Source: Biscogniauxia marginata
Taxonomy: Eukaryota > Ascomycota > Sordariomycetes > Xylariales > Xylariaceae
Direction of reading: 5' to 3'
DNA: 64,000 nt
Assembly: GCA_022695795.1 (NCBI GenBank)
Contig: MU404161.1
Span: 62,001-126,000, forward strand
Shown here: positions 46,501-58,539 of the stretch, one piece after another
Layout: the number at the start of each line of letters is the position of its first letter
Numbering within the stretch: the stretch's first letter is position 1
The notes under the pieces: generated by a model
The model's database searches: none
The model's input: the letters and a program-made list of their open reading frames with translations, nothing else
Told to the model about the DNA's origin: nothing
Program-made: the position numbers and the translations under genes

Positions 46501-46771
46501 ACTTTTACTTAGATAAAGCAGTTTATAGAGTACCTTATAGCCAATATATGACGTCTTCCCATTGTTATAATCCAGCAGTAGATTCTCACAATCGTTCCCC
46601 AAATCGAATTCCTTACGTTTTTCATCGCAACTCCCCACGCTGCTAAAACACTACTACAAGCTAAGAGTCTCACTCGGAATTGCTTATGTCACTATCATGA
46701 GTATGCCAGTACTATGTCGACGAACCGCGCTCGTTATAGGGAATTTCACCGAGTAAGATTCTGCTCAAACC
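43574..46771. other. 3.2-kb gene-free gap inside the cluster
   Basis: No gene is supported. 44850-45230 and 46240-46560 are AT-rich; 45340-45850 is of normal composition but without an open frame of note. Short frames at 44371-44676 overlap in several registers and look random. This gap could be the site of lost cluster genes or of promoter DNA for the transporter. Confidence 0.55.
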
Positions 46772-48640
46772 TCATCTTGACCAACCACCTAATGGCTCAG
46801 CGATATCTGCGAATGTCATCAAGGACAGCCCCCAACGCGTACCAGGACCTTCCATCTTGTGCATGTTTTGTAACCATGACCACTCTCTCTCGTGACCCGG
46901 ATGCAGCCGACAATACTGTCGGGCGCTCCAAGATGGATAGGTCGTTGCATGACCCCCGTAAGTTCCCATCTCTATCCGATGAAAGTACGGCATTGACTGA
47001 CACACATGGCGCGCCATCCTTGTTCCCTCATTTTGGATATCTTGTATTGAACGACTCTTGTCTGCAGTGAACAATAGAGTGTTCTGGCTCGGAGCTTCCA
47101 ACGGGCTCGCCGTATCTACCACAGTAGCATCAGCTTGAGTCAGGAGATATTCAAGCTTAATGTGACGGCCCAGTCTTGCTTGGACAAGGTCATGTATTTG
47201 AATAACATTGCTATACAGCTGAGCGGCGACCGCCCAGCACATGACGACAGGGACAGCGACACTGAGGGATTCGAACTCGAAACAGAACGGGAAGATTTTG
47301 TTCGAAGGGTCGACATCAGCCGGATTCATTACATAGCTTGGCACAGACCAAGATCGAGGGGTTGGCGAGGCTTTCCAGAATGTATCGTGCCAGAACTCGA
47401 CAGACTTCACCATAACTAGTATTGATTGTGCAACTGCTGCCGACTCTTTTAGGAGAATGCTCCGGTCACCGATTGACGAGAGAGCAACTGCTCCTTCGAG
47501 GATAGTAGGGATGTCTGCAATCATCTGATAAACTTCGTCAAGAGCACCGCTGACGCCGGACTCGGTTACAATTTGTCGCCATATATTGTTCTCAAGAATT
47601 TTAGCTTGTCGCTTCGTCAGTGCTTCAAGAGTCTGCTACATGGTTAGACGAAAAACAAGGCACCCCGACCAGACTTACGCAGACAACCCTCATACGAGAA
47701 AACAAGTGCCGCCATGCTGGAGTACTCGCCGTTCCCGGGCTACGCAATCGTAGGATCTCTGCGATACCACGTGCGTGGACGCTCCAGCCGTTCTCCGCAG
47801 GACACACAAAGAGCTGGGAATCTTAGTCAGTAATGCTATAATCAAGAGGCCGTGTGGGGCTGAAAGATGTGTTAGATAGCATTCTCTGGGGATCTTCTGT
47901 ACACACTTCACATGTCGATAGTACTAAAATAGCGGCCAGTGTTTCTTCTCGAAAACGCTTTTCCGAGTCGTCTAGATCGGAGTGGAGATGCTTCAGAGCA
48001 GTATTGTATTGATCAAGGCACTGGTAAAGCGAGGCCATGCCTGTGCCAGTAACATGTAGCTGAGAAAGACAGAAGGCGAAGATGGAAGTATCCAACGATT
48101 TACTTGGCTCGACTAGATCTGTCAGGCGGTATACCCATGAGAAGCTCCCCTCGCTGGTCTCGGCATTGAAACTGCTGCAGACTGATGGTTTCGGAAGATA
48201 CATAGCTTCCAATAGCTCGACAGCGTACTTTCGAAACTCGTGGCTATTATGCGGAGACTCAGAAAACAAGTAATGCAAGTCAGCCTCTGTCCTTGGGTTA
48301 GCTAAGCCGTCTTTTGGCTGCTGCTGGGCTCTGAGCTCCAACAGCACTGACGGCGCGGTGGTCGCCGGGCTTGAGGGAGTCCTGTTGACAAAAATGAGAT
48401 CCCGGCCATAGCCAGTACATTCTCGTTTTGATTTGAGGCACTTCAGGCAAGAGGGCCGCCTCATGTCGCACTAGTCAGGGCTTTCGATTAGCAAGATGGT
48501 GTAGGCTTGGAAGTTTATCTTTGAAATATTAAGGCATCTCAACCCGGCACCACTATGCTTATGTGGTATGGATTGCGTACCTTCATCCTCCTCTGCCTGC
48601 AGGTGTTGCAAGCCTGCGACTTGCCAGCGATGCCAACCAT
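46772..48640 (-). CDS. Zn2Cys6 transcription factor with fungal DUF3468-like domain, 540 aa
   Basis: Four exons: 48581-48640, 47907-48470, 47679-47813 and 46772-47635. The introns are 110, 93 and 43 bases, all in phase 0. Only after splicing exon 1 to exon 2 does the complete binuclear cluster appear: C-x2-C-x6-C-x6-C-x2-C-x6-C, with CNTC and RQRRMK from exon 1 and the last four cysteines from exon 2 (residues about 11-37). The long C-terminal half carries the fungal regulator fold (STCELFVCPAENGWSVHARG, then MCWAVAAQLYSNV). By context it is the likely pathway-specific activator of the polyketide cluster. It shares a 362-base divergent promoter with the HET-domain gene. Confidence 0.9.
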
Positions 48641-49002
48641 GTGTAACTTGACTATTAGAGGTAGACGGGAGTGGGTAGACAAGGCGGTCTTGATACGTAG
48701 TATGTATGAAAGATCCAAAGTTGAGAAAAGACACTACTTTAGGTACACACCTGGTAGGTAGTACCTATACCTACTTAGGTAAGCAAGTAGAAACCTTATT
48801 TCGCCCAGATAAGCTAAGCCTAAAGTGCACTAGTGCCGATGTACATAAGCAACATGGCTTACATGGATTCCTGCGTTTTTGGAATAACCTCGTCAAGCCC
48901 GCAGCTTGAATGTGTATATACCAAATATGAGCTCAGTTACACCACCACGTCTAAGACAGTGTGAAACATTAAATAGCATAGCCACTTCTACGTTTTGTTC
49001 AA
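48641..49002. promoter_or_regulatory. Shared divergent promoter of the Zn2Cys6 regulator and HET gene
   Basis: 362 bases between the two start codons. It contains TAGGTAGTACCTATACCTACTTAGG-like repeats near 48750-48780. No defined binding site can be named. Confidence 0.55.
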
Positions 49003-51741
49003 ATGACCACTGCCCCTTTCAACGATTGGTGGCCTTCTCATGCACTCCAACATAGCCTCATGCAGGCTGGCTCTGATAAACATGCTGTCAGAATGTCCAA
49101 CCTAAATAATCCCATACTAAAGCGCTCATTTAAGACCTCCGAGTGTCTGTTGTTTCACCTGTCTGCTCAATCGAAACCAGGTAATCATAAGCGCTACTAA
49201 GTCTCCCTTTGGTCACCTTGATCCTAATGATATCCGCCTAGTTATCATATCACAGGGAAGATGGGATGATGATATCAGTTGTGAGCTTTTGCCCACTGAA
49301 ATTCCTATATCTCAACACCCGTATAAAGCCTTGTCGTACGCCTGGGGAACGTCAAGTTCCAAACGTCTAATCTCGCTCAACGGTTACCAATTCCAAGTTA
49401 CGATCAACTTGGATTATGCCCTTCGACTACTTCGGCGGCCAGATGAGCCTGTTTTAATGTGGATAGACGCACTGGTGAAAAGTTTTACCATCAGTTCTAG
49501 CGGTAGAGGTTATTAAGAAGCTCATAGTGTATCAACCAAGAGGATAATACGGAGCGCAGTTACCAGGTTAACGCCATGTGCGATATTTACAGCCACGCGA
49601 TCGAGGTAGTCATTTTCCTCGGCCACCCAAACCGACACAGCTCTACATACTCTTCATATACCCATCATGGACAGGAGATGGTACATTTCGAGGACGATGT
49701 CACATCTCGGTTAGATGGTCCGCAACTGCTACAGCGATTTCAGCCCAGTAAGCATGTATCTGTATTAGATATATTTGACTTTCTCTCGCTCCTGAGACGG
49801 ACAGACATGCACGAGGAGATTGTCAAGCAAGTGGCAAATGATCCACTCGGACGTTTCCTGGAACTCTTTGAAGGGCTTCGAAGCATGGCAACCTGTTCTT
49901 GGTGGGAGCGCGTTTGGGTCCTGCAGGAAGTGATTTTTCCAGAAAAGATCACGCTACTGTACGGCCATATAATGAGTTCCTGGGGATTTCTTTCAGAGGT
50001 GACCGACGAGTGCGCCAGGGCTAGGTTATCCGAAAGGATTCCCTCGGAGTACGGAAAGGTCATCCAACTTATCGTCCGACGTGTAGGATATATCAACCGA
50101 AGGCGAGTTCTGCAAAGAGCACCGACTAGTGAGAGTAGCAACGAAAGTTTGTTTTCTATCCTACGGGAATTCAGTGATAGGAAAGCCACGGATGCCAGAG
50201 ACAGAATATATGCACTCCTCGGTTTGTTCAGAGGGCGAACCTCCATCCACGCAAACTATTCCCTGAGTGTCTCGGAATTATTTGCGGCAACTACCATAGA
50301 CATACTTAAGCATGACGATGGCTCTTTAAGAGCTCTGATGGGAGATTTAGCTCGCAAAAGTACCTACGGTCTCCCAACATGGGTTCCAGACTGGGGCGCC
50401 CTTTATGACGAAACCGATGCTCGCCGTATCCAGCTCTCAAGCCTGTACCAGGCTTCCAGTGGTTTCACGGCTTATTTTGTTACCTGCTACGAAGATCATG
50501 CTCTCTACTTACAAAAATTTCTTCCCGAGACGGCCGCAATCATGACTACTCTTAGAGATACTTGGCAAACCCTCCGAGAGCTTCTCGAAGATCAGGTGCT
50601 TGATTTAAGCCGCGGAGATCGCCTGGAACTGTGGGACTCCCCACAAACTCCAGATATACCAGAGGTGTCGGATTTCCTGGGTTTTACGTACTTGAAAATT
50701 CCTTTTTCTACGGAGATTCTTAAACTAGACTCAGAAATCGAGAAATTGTACGGAATATTCAAGTCCAATCGTGGGCGGGAGCACAGAGTTTCCTTCGACC
50801 ACGACTGCACGAGATGGATCATGGAACTATCGCGACAGATCGAGGGTGAAATGAAGCACCTAGCCACCAATGCGATTCTGAGATTCACAGATCTATCCAA
50901 TTCGGGTACACCAACGAGTCCGGTATTCTCGATGTGCATGAATGAGCCTGGCGTACTCTCACTTCGAGGGTTTCCGGTGGATGTCGTGTTACGCGTATGC
51001 CCACCAATTTATCCCCTTGGAATGGAGTCTACTTCGGAAGAGGCAGCCGTAGGTGTCCGCACGGTGGTCAACTGGCTGGGATTAGGGGTCCAGGAACACC
51101 ATATTGCTGATATGGAGTTTTTGAGGGCGTTGGTCAGTGACCTCGTGTATTCCGATGGGAATTTCAAGAGGATTCAGAACCAATCCGAGCTTATTGCTCT
51201 GTCAGAGTGGTTCGTCCGCATAACCCAAGGAACACGGACTTCAAGGAGCCAAGATGTGAAGAGTTCATATGAGTTTGATCACGTATTCCAAACTTGTGCT
51301 ACTAGACGGTGCTTCTTTGTGACAGACCGAGGCCGCTTCGGATGGGGACCAACATCCACGTGTGTTGGTGATTCTGTTTTCATTTTACCTTCCGGAAATA
51401 CGCCTTTCCTTTTACGGCCGCAGAGGATCTATGAGATCAAAACAAGCCGTCATTTCACTCTTGTAGGCGATTGCTTTCTACAAGGCCTCATGGACAATGC
51501 TCTGGATGAGCTATATGCGGATACAAAACGACTTATCATTAGCGAGTTATATTCCAACTACGTCAAGTGGCTCAAGGGGCGCCTCCTTTCTCTATTAAAC
51601 ACCAGAACATACGTGCCCTATCTAAGACCCTATCATCCCCAACCCATTAAAAACGTCTCGGATTTAATAAAAGATATCATAATTTCTTTGGAGGACAACG
51701 AATATACTAGATTTGAAGAAACCGTTATCCATTTAGTTTAA
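49003..51741 (+). CDS. HET-domain (heterokaryon incompatibility-type) protein, about 874 aa
   Basis: Proposed exons are 49003-49180, 49242-49474 and 49528-51741; phases close. The HET domain is clear: YKALSYAWG, then ALRLLRRPDEPVLMWIDAL joined across intron 49475-49527 to CINQEDNTERSYQV, then SHAIEVVIFLG, and WWERVWVLQEV with RIYALLGLF downstream. HET proteins trigger or regulate allorecognition-associated cell death. The long C-terminal region has no known domain by eye. The 5' end is uncertain: the sequence just before the HET core (PNDIRLVIISQGRWDDDI) looks like coding HET lead-in, yet part of it falls in the proposed first intron (49181-49241). That intron has a CTAAT branch and a CCTAG acceptor. 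No ATG exists in the HET frame upstream of it. Confidence 0.82.
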
Positions 51742-54132
51742 TAGGGATACTTTGAATTGTAATGATATATTAAATTTTTTAATCCCCTTGAGAGATATCT
51801 TTACTGCAGTGGAATGAGCTATTAATTAAAATAGGAATATAAATTCTATATCTGCAGTAGAAGTAGCCCCTTATTTACTAATGAAATCCCCTATTAAGAA
51901 CTATTAACACGAAATTTGAATAAATAAAATATATGATGAACGATCTACTTTTTTACATTGCAATTAGAAAAACATATTTTAATTATTTAGAAAAATAGTC
52001 CCTTTCCAACGTAAGCGTATCAACCTACCAAAAGATTAGAAAATAATCACCGAATTAGTAGGTACCTTATTGCTTTTTCCTCCTTGTATTTTCATCGGTG
52101 TAATCCAAGCCGAGTGAGGTTAAAGAGCGCACGGTAAGCCAGTGATAATTTGGTGTCGGGCATTTATATCTCCAGTACTGATTGACGAAAGCCACAAACC
52201 TAGCTTATTTAACGTTGTTCATTAACTATTCCCTCGGTACGTCTCCCGGGAACTTTGGAATACAGATCTAGACGATATAGCGCTAGCAAAGCAGTCTGAT
52301 TGTTGCTTTTGAACTGGATCCGCTGTAGTAGGTCCCAGGCATTCGCGGTAGTCTTTTTGAACGCCTTATGAATTCAGAGCAGGCTTCCGGGGATATTCAA
52401 ATGCTACAAGTTACACAACAAGGAAGACCCAGCTACTTACAGAACACTTCAAACACAAAACAAATGTAATTTAAGATATGACTTATGAAGCCGATATTAT
52501 TTTCACTCGTAGATTTAGAGGGCATTAAAGGTATATGGATTCACGGAGTAACAACTCCGTACCTATTTAGCTAAGGTTTGGAATATCCTTCCACAACGAT
52601 GGTGGCAGAGAGAGATATGTAGCTCTAGCACATAAACTATAACTCTTACTTCCATGTGATACGTCCTAGACCATTATGTTTCGAACGGGTATTGGCTGGG
52701 GCCTTCAGCAGGACACGGACATAATTATTTACAAAGAAACTGTGTGGTTGCCATTGGGTGGAATGATACGTAAAGCTAGGTAAAATGTGTTGCCTCACTT
52801 CTGATCCCCGCATCAAGCTTCGTGCTGATTCGATGCGGTTGCATAGTTCCCCGGAGATCCTTCCTTTATCTACAGGACTCGCAAAACTCTCTTCCGACAT
52901 TTGCTGTTCCCATCATCGTGATAAGGGAAAGGCATTTGGGATTGTGTCTCATCTAAATATGAAGCTATATACCAATCAAGGATTTCTAATATACTATATA
53001 CAATATATAACTCAACATACATGTACAGCATAAAGTCATTATACCAGTATGCGTGTCATTGGCCTCTCTGGATGTAGATAAAGCTGACCACGCCCTGTCC
53101 CCGTGCCACATGACAATGTCCCGACAACGGATTCAAATGTTACTGCGTGAATTGTCAGCCTTAAAATCGTATTGGGTAGGTAAGCAGTCAACTTTTCTAG
53201 TAGCCTGTCATTTAGAGTCCCATCAATTCGCTCACATAATTGCCGGGTCTTCGTCAGCATTGTCTTGAATGACGACTTAGTAGGATTTGTCAAGGCGGTC
53301 AAGATTCGCCACCGATCCAAGCTACATCCCTGAAGTGCGAATCAATCACCAAAAACGAGTTCGCACTCGTAAGTCTTCTTTTAGAAACTATGGCGAAGCT
53401 TAGGTACACAACGAAAATTAAAGCCCAGCACTGTTCCAGGCTAAGCAGTATGCATGGCAACTGTGTTGTGCACAAGACTGTCAAAGGAGATGCGATAGCC
53501 TCTAGTAAGTAGCCTGGGCATATCGGGATATCATTTCATTTAAGCTAGTATTAATCGGAATAATCCCTAGTTCTGTAACATGTAGTCGCAGCTACCTATG
53601 TAGGAATGTTTCACATCGTCGCCAGTCAATGACAGTAGTGTGACGAACCTCCCTGTGTATTCCTAGTCAGCTGACTTCACAGGTGAGTACGTACTGGGTT
53701 TTCTCGATTTGAAGGTAACAGTGGATTGAGATTGGTTCAAGTAATTCACAATGTTTAGTTCGTCAGAGAGATTTCAAGGTACTCTCATTATAGTGTCAAA
53801 GAGTGACTGTAGTCTTAGATTAATAGCTAAGTAACTAAAATGAATGACTAGAAACAGAGGAAATTCCATCCTTCTTATACTAATTTTTTTCTTCCATACA
53901 AATGGAGTGAATAGTAAATCGCACATTCTCAATTCACTATTCACTATTCGTTGATTACGTGATCCGCACGTGCTTAATGTTTCGATGGTCGTAACAAGTA
54001 GGTACTCAATCTACACGGTGTGAGTCGGGTACATCGTAGCACTAGTAGAACGGGTCGGCCCATGGTCGCCTTCTCAAAATCGCCTTGCAACCCTTTAACT
54101 TGCAACTCTAATACTACAGCTCTACTGTCATC

Positions 54133-54480
54133 GCTATCCATAACGCCTTCTCGTCTCAGAATGCCGCCAAAATCCAGAGGTTACAGAGGAATAAGTTGAT
54201 TATTAACGATCTGTCTGCCTTGTCCCTCCGCTCTAGGGGCATAATAATCGAGACCAAGGTCCCGGACATCAAGAAAGAAGCTACATATAATGCCGATGGT
54301 GATTTAAAGTAATCGTAGCCACTCAAGATCTCCAACGCCACAGCAGTGATAATGGAGAGCGCGTATAAGAACAAGAATCATTCCGACGGGAACCCGAGCA
54401 CTGCTCTTCAGATGCCATTTGGTATTATCCAGCAAAGTATTGATCTACTCGGCCACACAGACTGCCGGCGCGAATAAGCC
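54133..54480 (+). pseudogene. Possible decayed gene relic
   Basis: A plus-strand frame from about 54133 reads as plausible soluble protein (QNAAKIQRLQRNKLIINDL, then IIIETKVPDIKKEATYNADG). It is then broken by TAA and TAG within three codons and continues in the same frame (PLKISNATAVIMESAYKNKN). The stops could derive from CAA and CAG by C-to-T change. No family recognised. The antisense frame is hydrophobic, so a minus-strand membrane protein is an alternative reading. Confidence 0.25.
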
Positions 54481-56096
54481 ATGGGCTTGCTTGCGCTCTC
54501 ATAGTTTCCCCCTTGATAAATCGACATCTGCTTACATGCCCAATAGGACGCCCAAGCTCACGCACTCTTGTAACATCATACCCGACCCTACGACTTTGAC
54601 AGGCGTCTGCTAATACGGATCTTCACTTATTTATTTATTGCCCGGGTTACCCGCCGTGCTGGTCGGTCGTCCAAAATAACAGGAGAGACGGAATGGGAAG
54701 ACGAGAGAGATTCTAAAGGTCTCTGTTTACGAACCATTGGAGGAGATGCCCGCTGCTTTATTGATATCAGCTAGACGACAATACATAATGATTTACTAAT
54801 GCAGATAATATACATATCATCAAAATCATAACGTAACCTAAGTCGCCCACGCCTTTACAAATTCATTTTTATTTCACTCATCATACTTACCACAGGCCTG
54901 GTCTTTCCTATGTATGAGGTACATAGCGACCATAGAACGAGGGAGGTAGTATCAATGACACGTAACTAGAAATCCAGACCTCAGATGCCGCCCTAAGAGG
55001 TCATGTGATCTCCTCACACTGCTTCCCAGCTAACATCCATGTATTTTATCCCTCATACCATTGTCCCCCACTCCCACTCCCTTCCCTCCCCCTGCACGTT
55101 ACAGCCGCGATCTCGTTAGGCTCCCGTTGGGTTAGACAAAATCTTAGATTTCCCATGCGGAGCCAGTTTTCTGCCGCGCATACTCCCTTACCTAGCTCCC
55201 GTCGTAAGGTTAGACAATATGTCTTACCGACCCCTGCAGGTCGAAAACTTGGCCGCATCGGGTCGGGTCCATCGGGTACATATGTATGTATGTCTGTTTT
55301 GTTTGTTTGTTCGCCAATGATTCCGGCCCCCCCCCTTTTTTTCCTGACACTTCCATGTTCTAGCCTCTAGGTCGGTACCATCCTTATTACCTTTCTTCCT
55401 TTACCCACATATGTCATTCCATATGTCATTCCTGACATGCACACATACATATCTGCCAGCGTGCCCTACAATCCCTAGCGCCTCAACTTCGACAACCAAC
55501 CCAACTACCTATCGCAACCCAGATTTCCCATGACAAAACGACATAAATTTTGTTGACTCACTTCGACGCAAAGAACGGGCCGGGTGGGTAACAGGGTTAG
55601 GAATCAACCCTACGGATTGGACTCAACAAATGGCACGAACTGAGAAATACATGAAGTAAACAAAAAAGAAAGCAGAAAGGGCGCAGAGAGATAATAGGTA
55701 GACAAGAAGGGCGAGAGCAGAAACCGGGTACCAATGGTACGTACGGTCCGCAACGACGCGCTCATTGGAAAAGAAAGGAAAAGGAAAAACGAGATAATCC
55801 TAAACTATTAGAAATGCAGAAAATTAGAAACAGAGAGACCCGTGATAACCATAAAAGGCCCCCTTTCACATCCAGGGCTCCTCCCCCGTCCACCGAACAA
55901 TACCTCACTCGAAAAATTCCGTGCTGCTCACCTAAGTAGGTAGGTACCTAGGCATCATATGCATACACCCACAAGTAGCCGAGATATGACACATCTAAGA
56001 CATATATCCATCTCTATCTGTGCCAGCTCGCTTGAGTGTGTTACATCGACCAAGTTTGTAGGTATGTAGGTACCTGGGTATGCGAGTACCTACATG

Positions 56097-56121
56097 TAGT
56101 ATGTATGTATGTATGTATGTA
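56097..56121. repeat. (TATG)n microsatellite
   Basis: Five to six GTAT/TATG units in intergenic DNA. Confidence 0.9.
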
Positions 56122-57411
56122 AGGTAATGTGTCGGGCAGGATATTTCATTATATGCACGTCAAGCGCAGCAGCGTCCACGACAACACAACGTTGACCGCT
56201 AATAATTGAATTTAAATATAAACCCACACCCGGGTTAATCAACGTAGTTTGTTTAGTCTTATACATACACCTCACTTTTAATAACATTCATATGTAGTGA
56301 GCTACCACTATGTCTTGTATAGATAAATGTATATTTAATACTAATAATAACCGACGAACTTTAACTACCAAGATCCTTAGGCTATTTAGTCCGTATTAAT
56401 TAACATTATTTCCTTGAACTTGATAAGTTGTCATACTTCTTCTCCCCTAGGTTCGGCTATACAAGTGCCCAGGTATATAAAAATAATTATAGAGCGCTTC
56501 TTTACATTTACACCCCTTTGATACGATATCCATATATAACTAATCGAACCATTACATGTATTAATATATATCCTAATCAAGGAACATAGCTAAGCTTAAC
56601 CCAAGACAATGCGTGTATATATGTGTGCATGTATGTATGTATATATATGTATAGGTAGGAATTTCAAAACGAACGACGCCAAGAAGTTGGAAAAAAAAAA
56701 GAAACCCCCTAAGTACAATATATGATGCGCGCGCGAGAGTAATAGAGAGAGAGATAACAAGGGAAAGGGAAAAAAATAAAAAATTTCTATAGGGTCATCA
56801 ATCATTATCATCATGAATTGAGACCCCCAACTCCAAAGGAACCGTGTCCGTGAACAATAATATGACCCATGCCGCCCTGAGAGGTAGTTATAGATCAGAC
56901 AAGTAAGTGGAGGCCGAAAAGAAAAATTAGCAGGGCGAGATCTCTAGAAATAGAAAGAAAGAAAAAAAAAGGTATAGCCTCTTTTATGACCTCACTCCCC
57001 CTTCCCGGCGCCGACACCAAATTTTTCTCGTTCTCTTTATCCGACGCGTAACTAACCCCCCTCGTTTCTCATGCAGAATAAGGATCTAATAGATAGACAG
57101 ATAAGACAAGACAGCTTTGCCTTCCATTTCAACCATGTGACACATTTTTTGTACATTGACACGAATATTTCCGCCCGCTAATGGACCAAAGATCTAAGAA
57201 AGGCTCATGATAGGGGGAATCAGGGGGAATAATGATAAAAAACGAGAGAAACGCCGTCGCCATGATATGCCACGCTTTACCGCATCATGCCATGCCCTAA
57301 CAGACAATAAACAGGAAGAGTTACAAAGGAAAAGAAATATTCCACGAGCGTCGTGCTGAAAGGGGGGAAACGTTTTATTGCTTCTTGACGAATAGAAGCG
57401 GTCGTCAGATC

Positions 57412-58539
57412 CTAATCCCATATTAATTCCCGGTCCGAAAAACGTAAAGTAGGCGTAGGCCTCTCCAGTATAACGATATATCCAGGTGTCCCGTCGTATA
57501 GCCATCGCACTTCGCACCCGCTGAAGACTTGGTCCGGAGGTGATGGCTTTGGTTTCTTGGTCTCGAAGTCGCTTAGTTCGGCTTCCATGTTGCAGAGGTA
57601 AAGGAGGTCGGGCCCCGCCCAGCTGTCAATCAGCTCGGCAATCTGTCGGAAGCCGTGTGTATGGCCGCCGCATTCGCTGCTGTGGAACCCGCAGTAGATG
57701 AAAAGATAGCTGTGGATAAGTTCGTGGATAAAGGTGGATATGAGCAGACGCCTGTTATATTTCTTGTTCTGCAAGATCTGCTTCGACAGGAAGATCTTGG
57801 TCTCGTACCCATCATTCTTGGGTGCCTTTCTCAACGCAGTAGTGCCGATCAGATTGCTAGGGAGCTCCTGCCAGGCCCAGGTTACGCGCCCCCTAAGCCT
57901 TCCCCGGAAGAAGATCTCGTTGGCTGCGTAGAATATGCCTTGGAGAGCATCGTCGTCGATATCGAACTCGGCGCCGGACGACTTTGGACATATGAGGCTT
58001 CTCAATATCCTCTCGTGTTGAGAAAGCCGACCCCGCCGCCGATGATCCGCAAGGTCTCTTTCGACTAGCTTTGCTGCCTCGTCATGATCTTTGTCTCTAG
58101 TTTGCGAGACATGGCTCGTGTCCAAGGGTTCTGCCGAATCTCGCACTCTCAAATACTGGATAGGGATATCGGGCTGCGCCGCGTTCTCGACATAGTTCGT
58201 CGCAGAGGCCGAGTCTTGTAGCACAGCTTGGTCGATTCCGAAAGAGTCGGAGTCAATGGCCGGCATCGACTTCGCGGCCTCTTTGATGACGAAGAAAGCC
58301 GGGACTAGTTTTTGGTCAAGCAGGCCGCTCTCATATTCATCGGGATAGTCGGTGAGGCGCGGGCGCTTCCACTGAGGGAGTATGTCGTAGCTATCTCGCA
58401 GGTCGAAACGCTTCTGATAGCTAAGACAGCGCTTCCTCCGCTCGGCATATCGGCGGTAGTCACAATCCCTATCGACGACAAGAGAAGAGTCGCTCGAGGA
58501 ACGCGACATCTCGGTCCCTCCGACATACCAGCTAGCCAT
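57412..58539 (-). CDS. SprT-like family metalloprotease, 375 aa
   Basis: Single exon with ATG at 58537-58539. The C-terminal half (from about residue 195) is an SprT-like domain: NEIFFRGRLRGRVTWAW, then HELIH at residues 272-276 (the HExxH zinc/protease motif), then YCG and GGHTHGF, which supplies the third zinc ligand. Proteins of this family include SPRTN/Wss1-like enzymes that cut DNA-protein crosslinks. The first 180 residues are charged, Ser/Asp/Arg-rich and probably disordered. I see no C-terminal zinc ribbon of the bacterial SprT kind and no obvious PCNA or ubiquitin-binding motif. A repair role is therefore inferred from the fold only. The residues after 310 (WLYDGTPGYIVILER) form a small conserved-looking tail. 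Confidence 0.85.
   Translation of the reverse strand: MASWYVGGTEMSRSSSDSSLVVDRDCDYRRYAERRKRCLSYQKRFDLRDSYDILPQWKRPRLTDYPDEYESGLLDQKLVPAFFVIKEAAKSMPAIDSDSFGIDQAVLQDSASATNYVENAAQPDIPIQYLRVRDSAEPLDTSHVSQTRDKDHDEAAKLVERDLADHRRRGRLSQHERILRSLICPKSSGAEFDIDDDALQGIFYAANEIFFRGRLRGRVTWAWQELPSNLIGTTALRKAPKNDGYETKIFLSKQILQNKKYNRRLLISTFIHELIHSYLFIYCGFHSSECGGHTHGFRQIAELIDSWAGPDLLYLCNMEAELSDFETKKPKPSPPDQVFSGCEVRWLYDGTPGYIVILERPTPTLRFSDRELIWD

Larger units (their letters stand above)
51742..57411. other. 5.7-kb gene-poor region
   Basis: AT-rich just after the HET gene (51745-52060), mixed beyond. Many short frames on both strands have no recognisable domain. A possible relic lies at 54133-54480. 55000-55500 is pyrimidine-rich; 55650-57000 is AT-rich with a TATG microsatellite (56097-56121) and several TAGGTA motifs. 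Confidence 0.55.

Noticed and set aside
47262..47280. GTTCGAATCC-like tRNA B-box on the minus strand
   Set aside because: Falls inside a coding exon of the Zn2Cys6 gene and no tRNA cloverleaf can be drawn around it.
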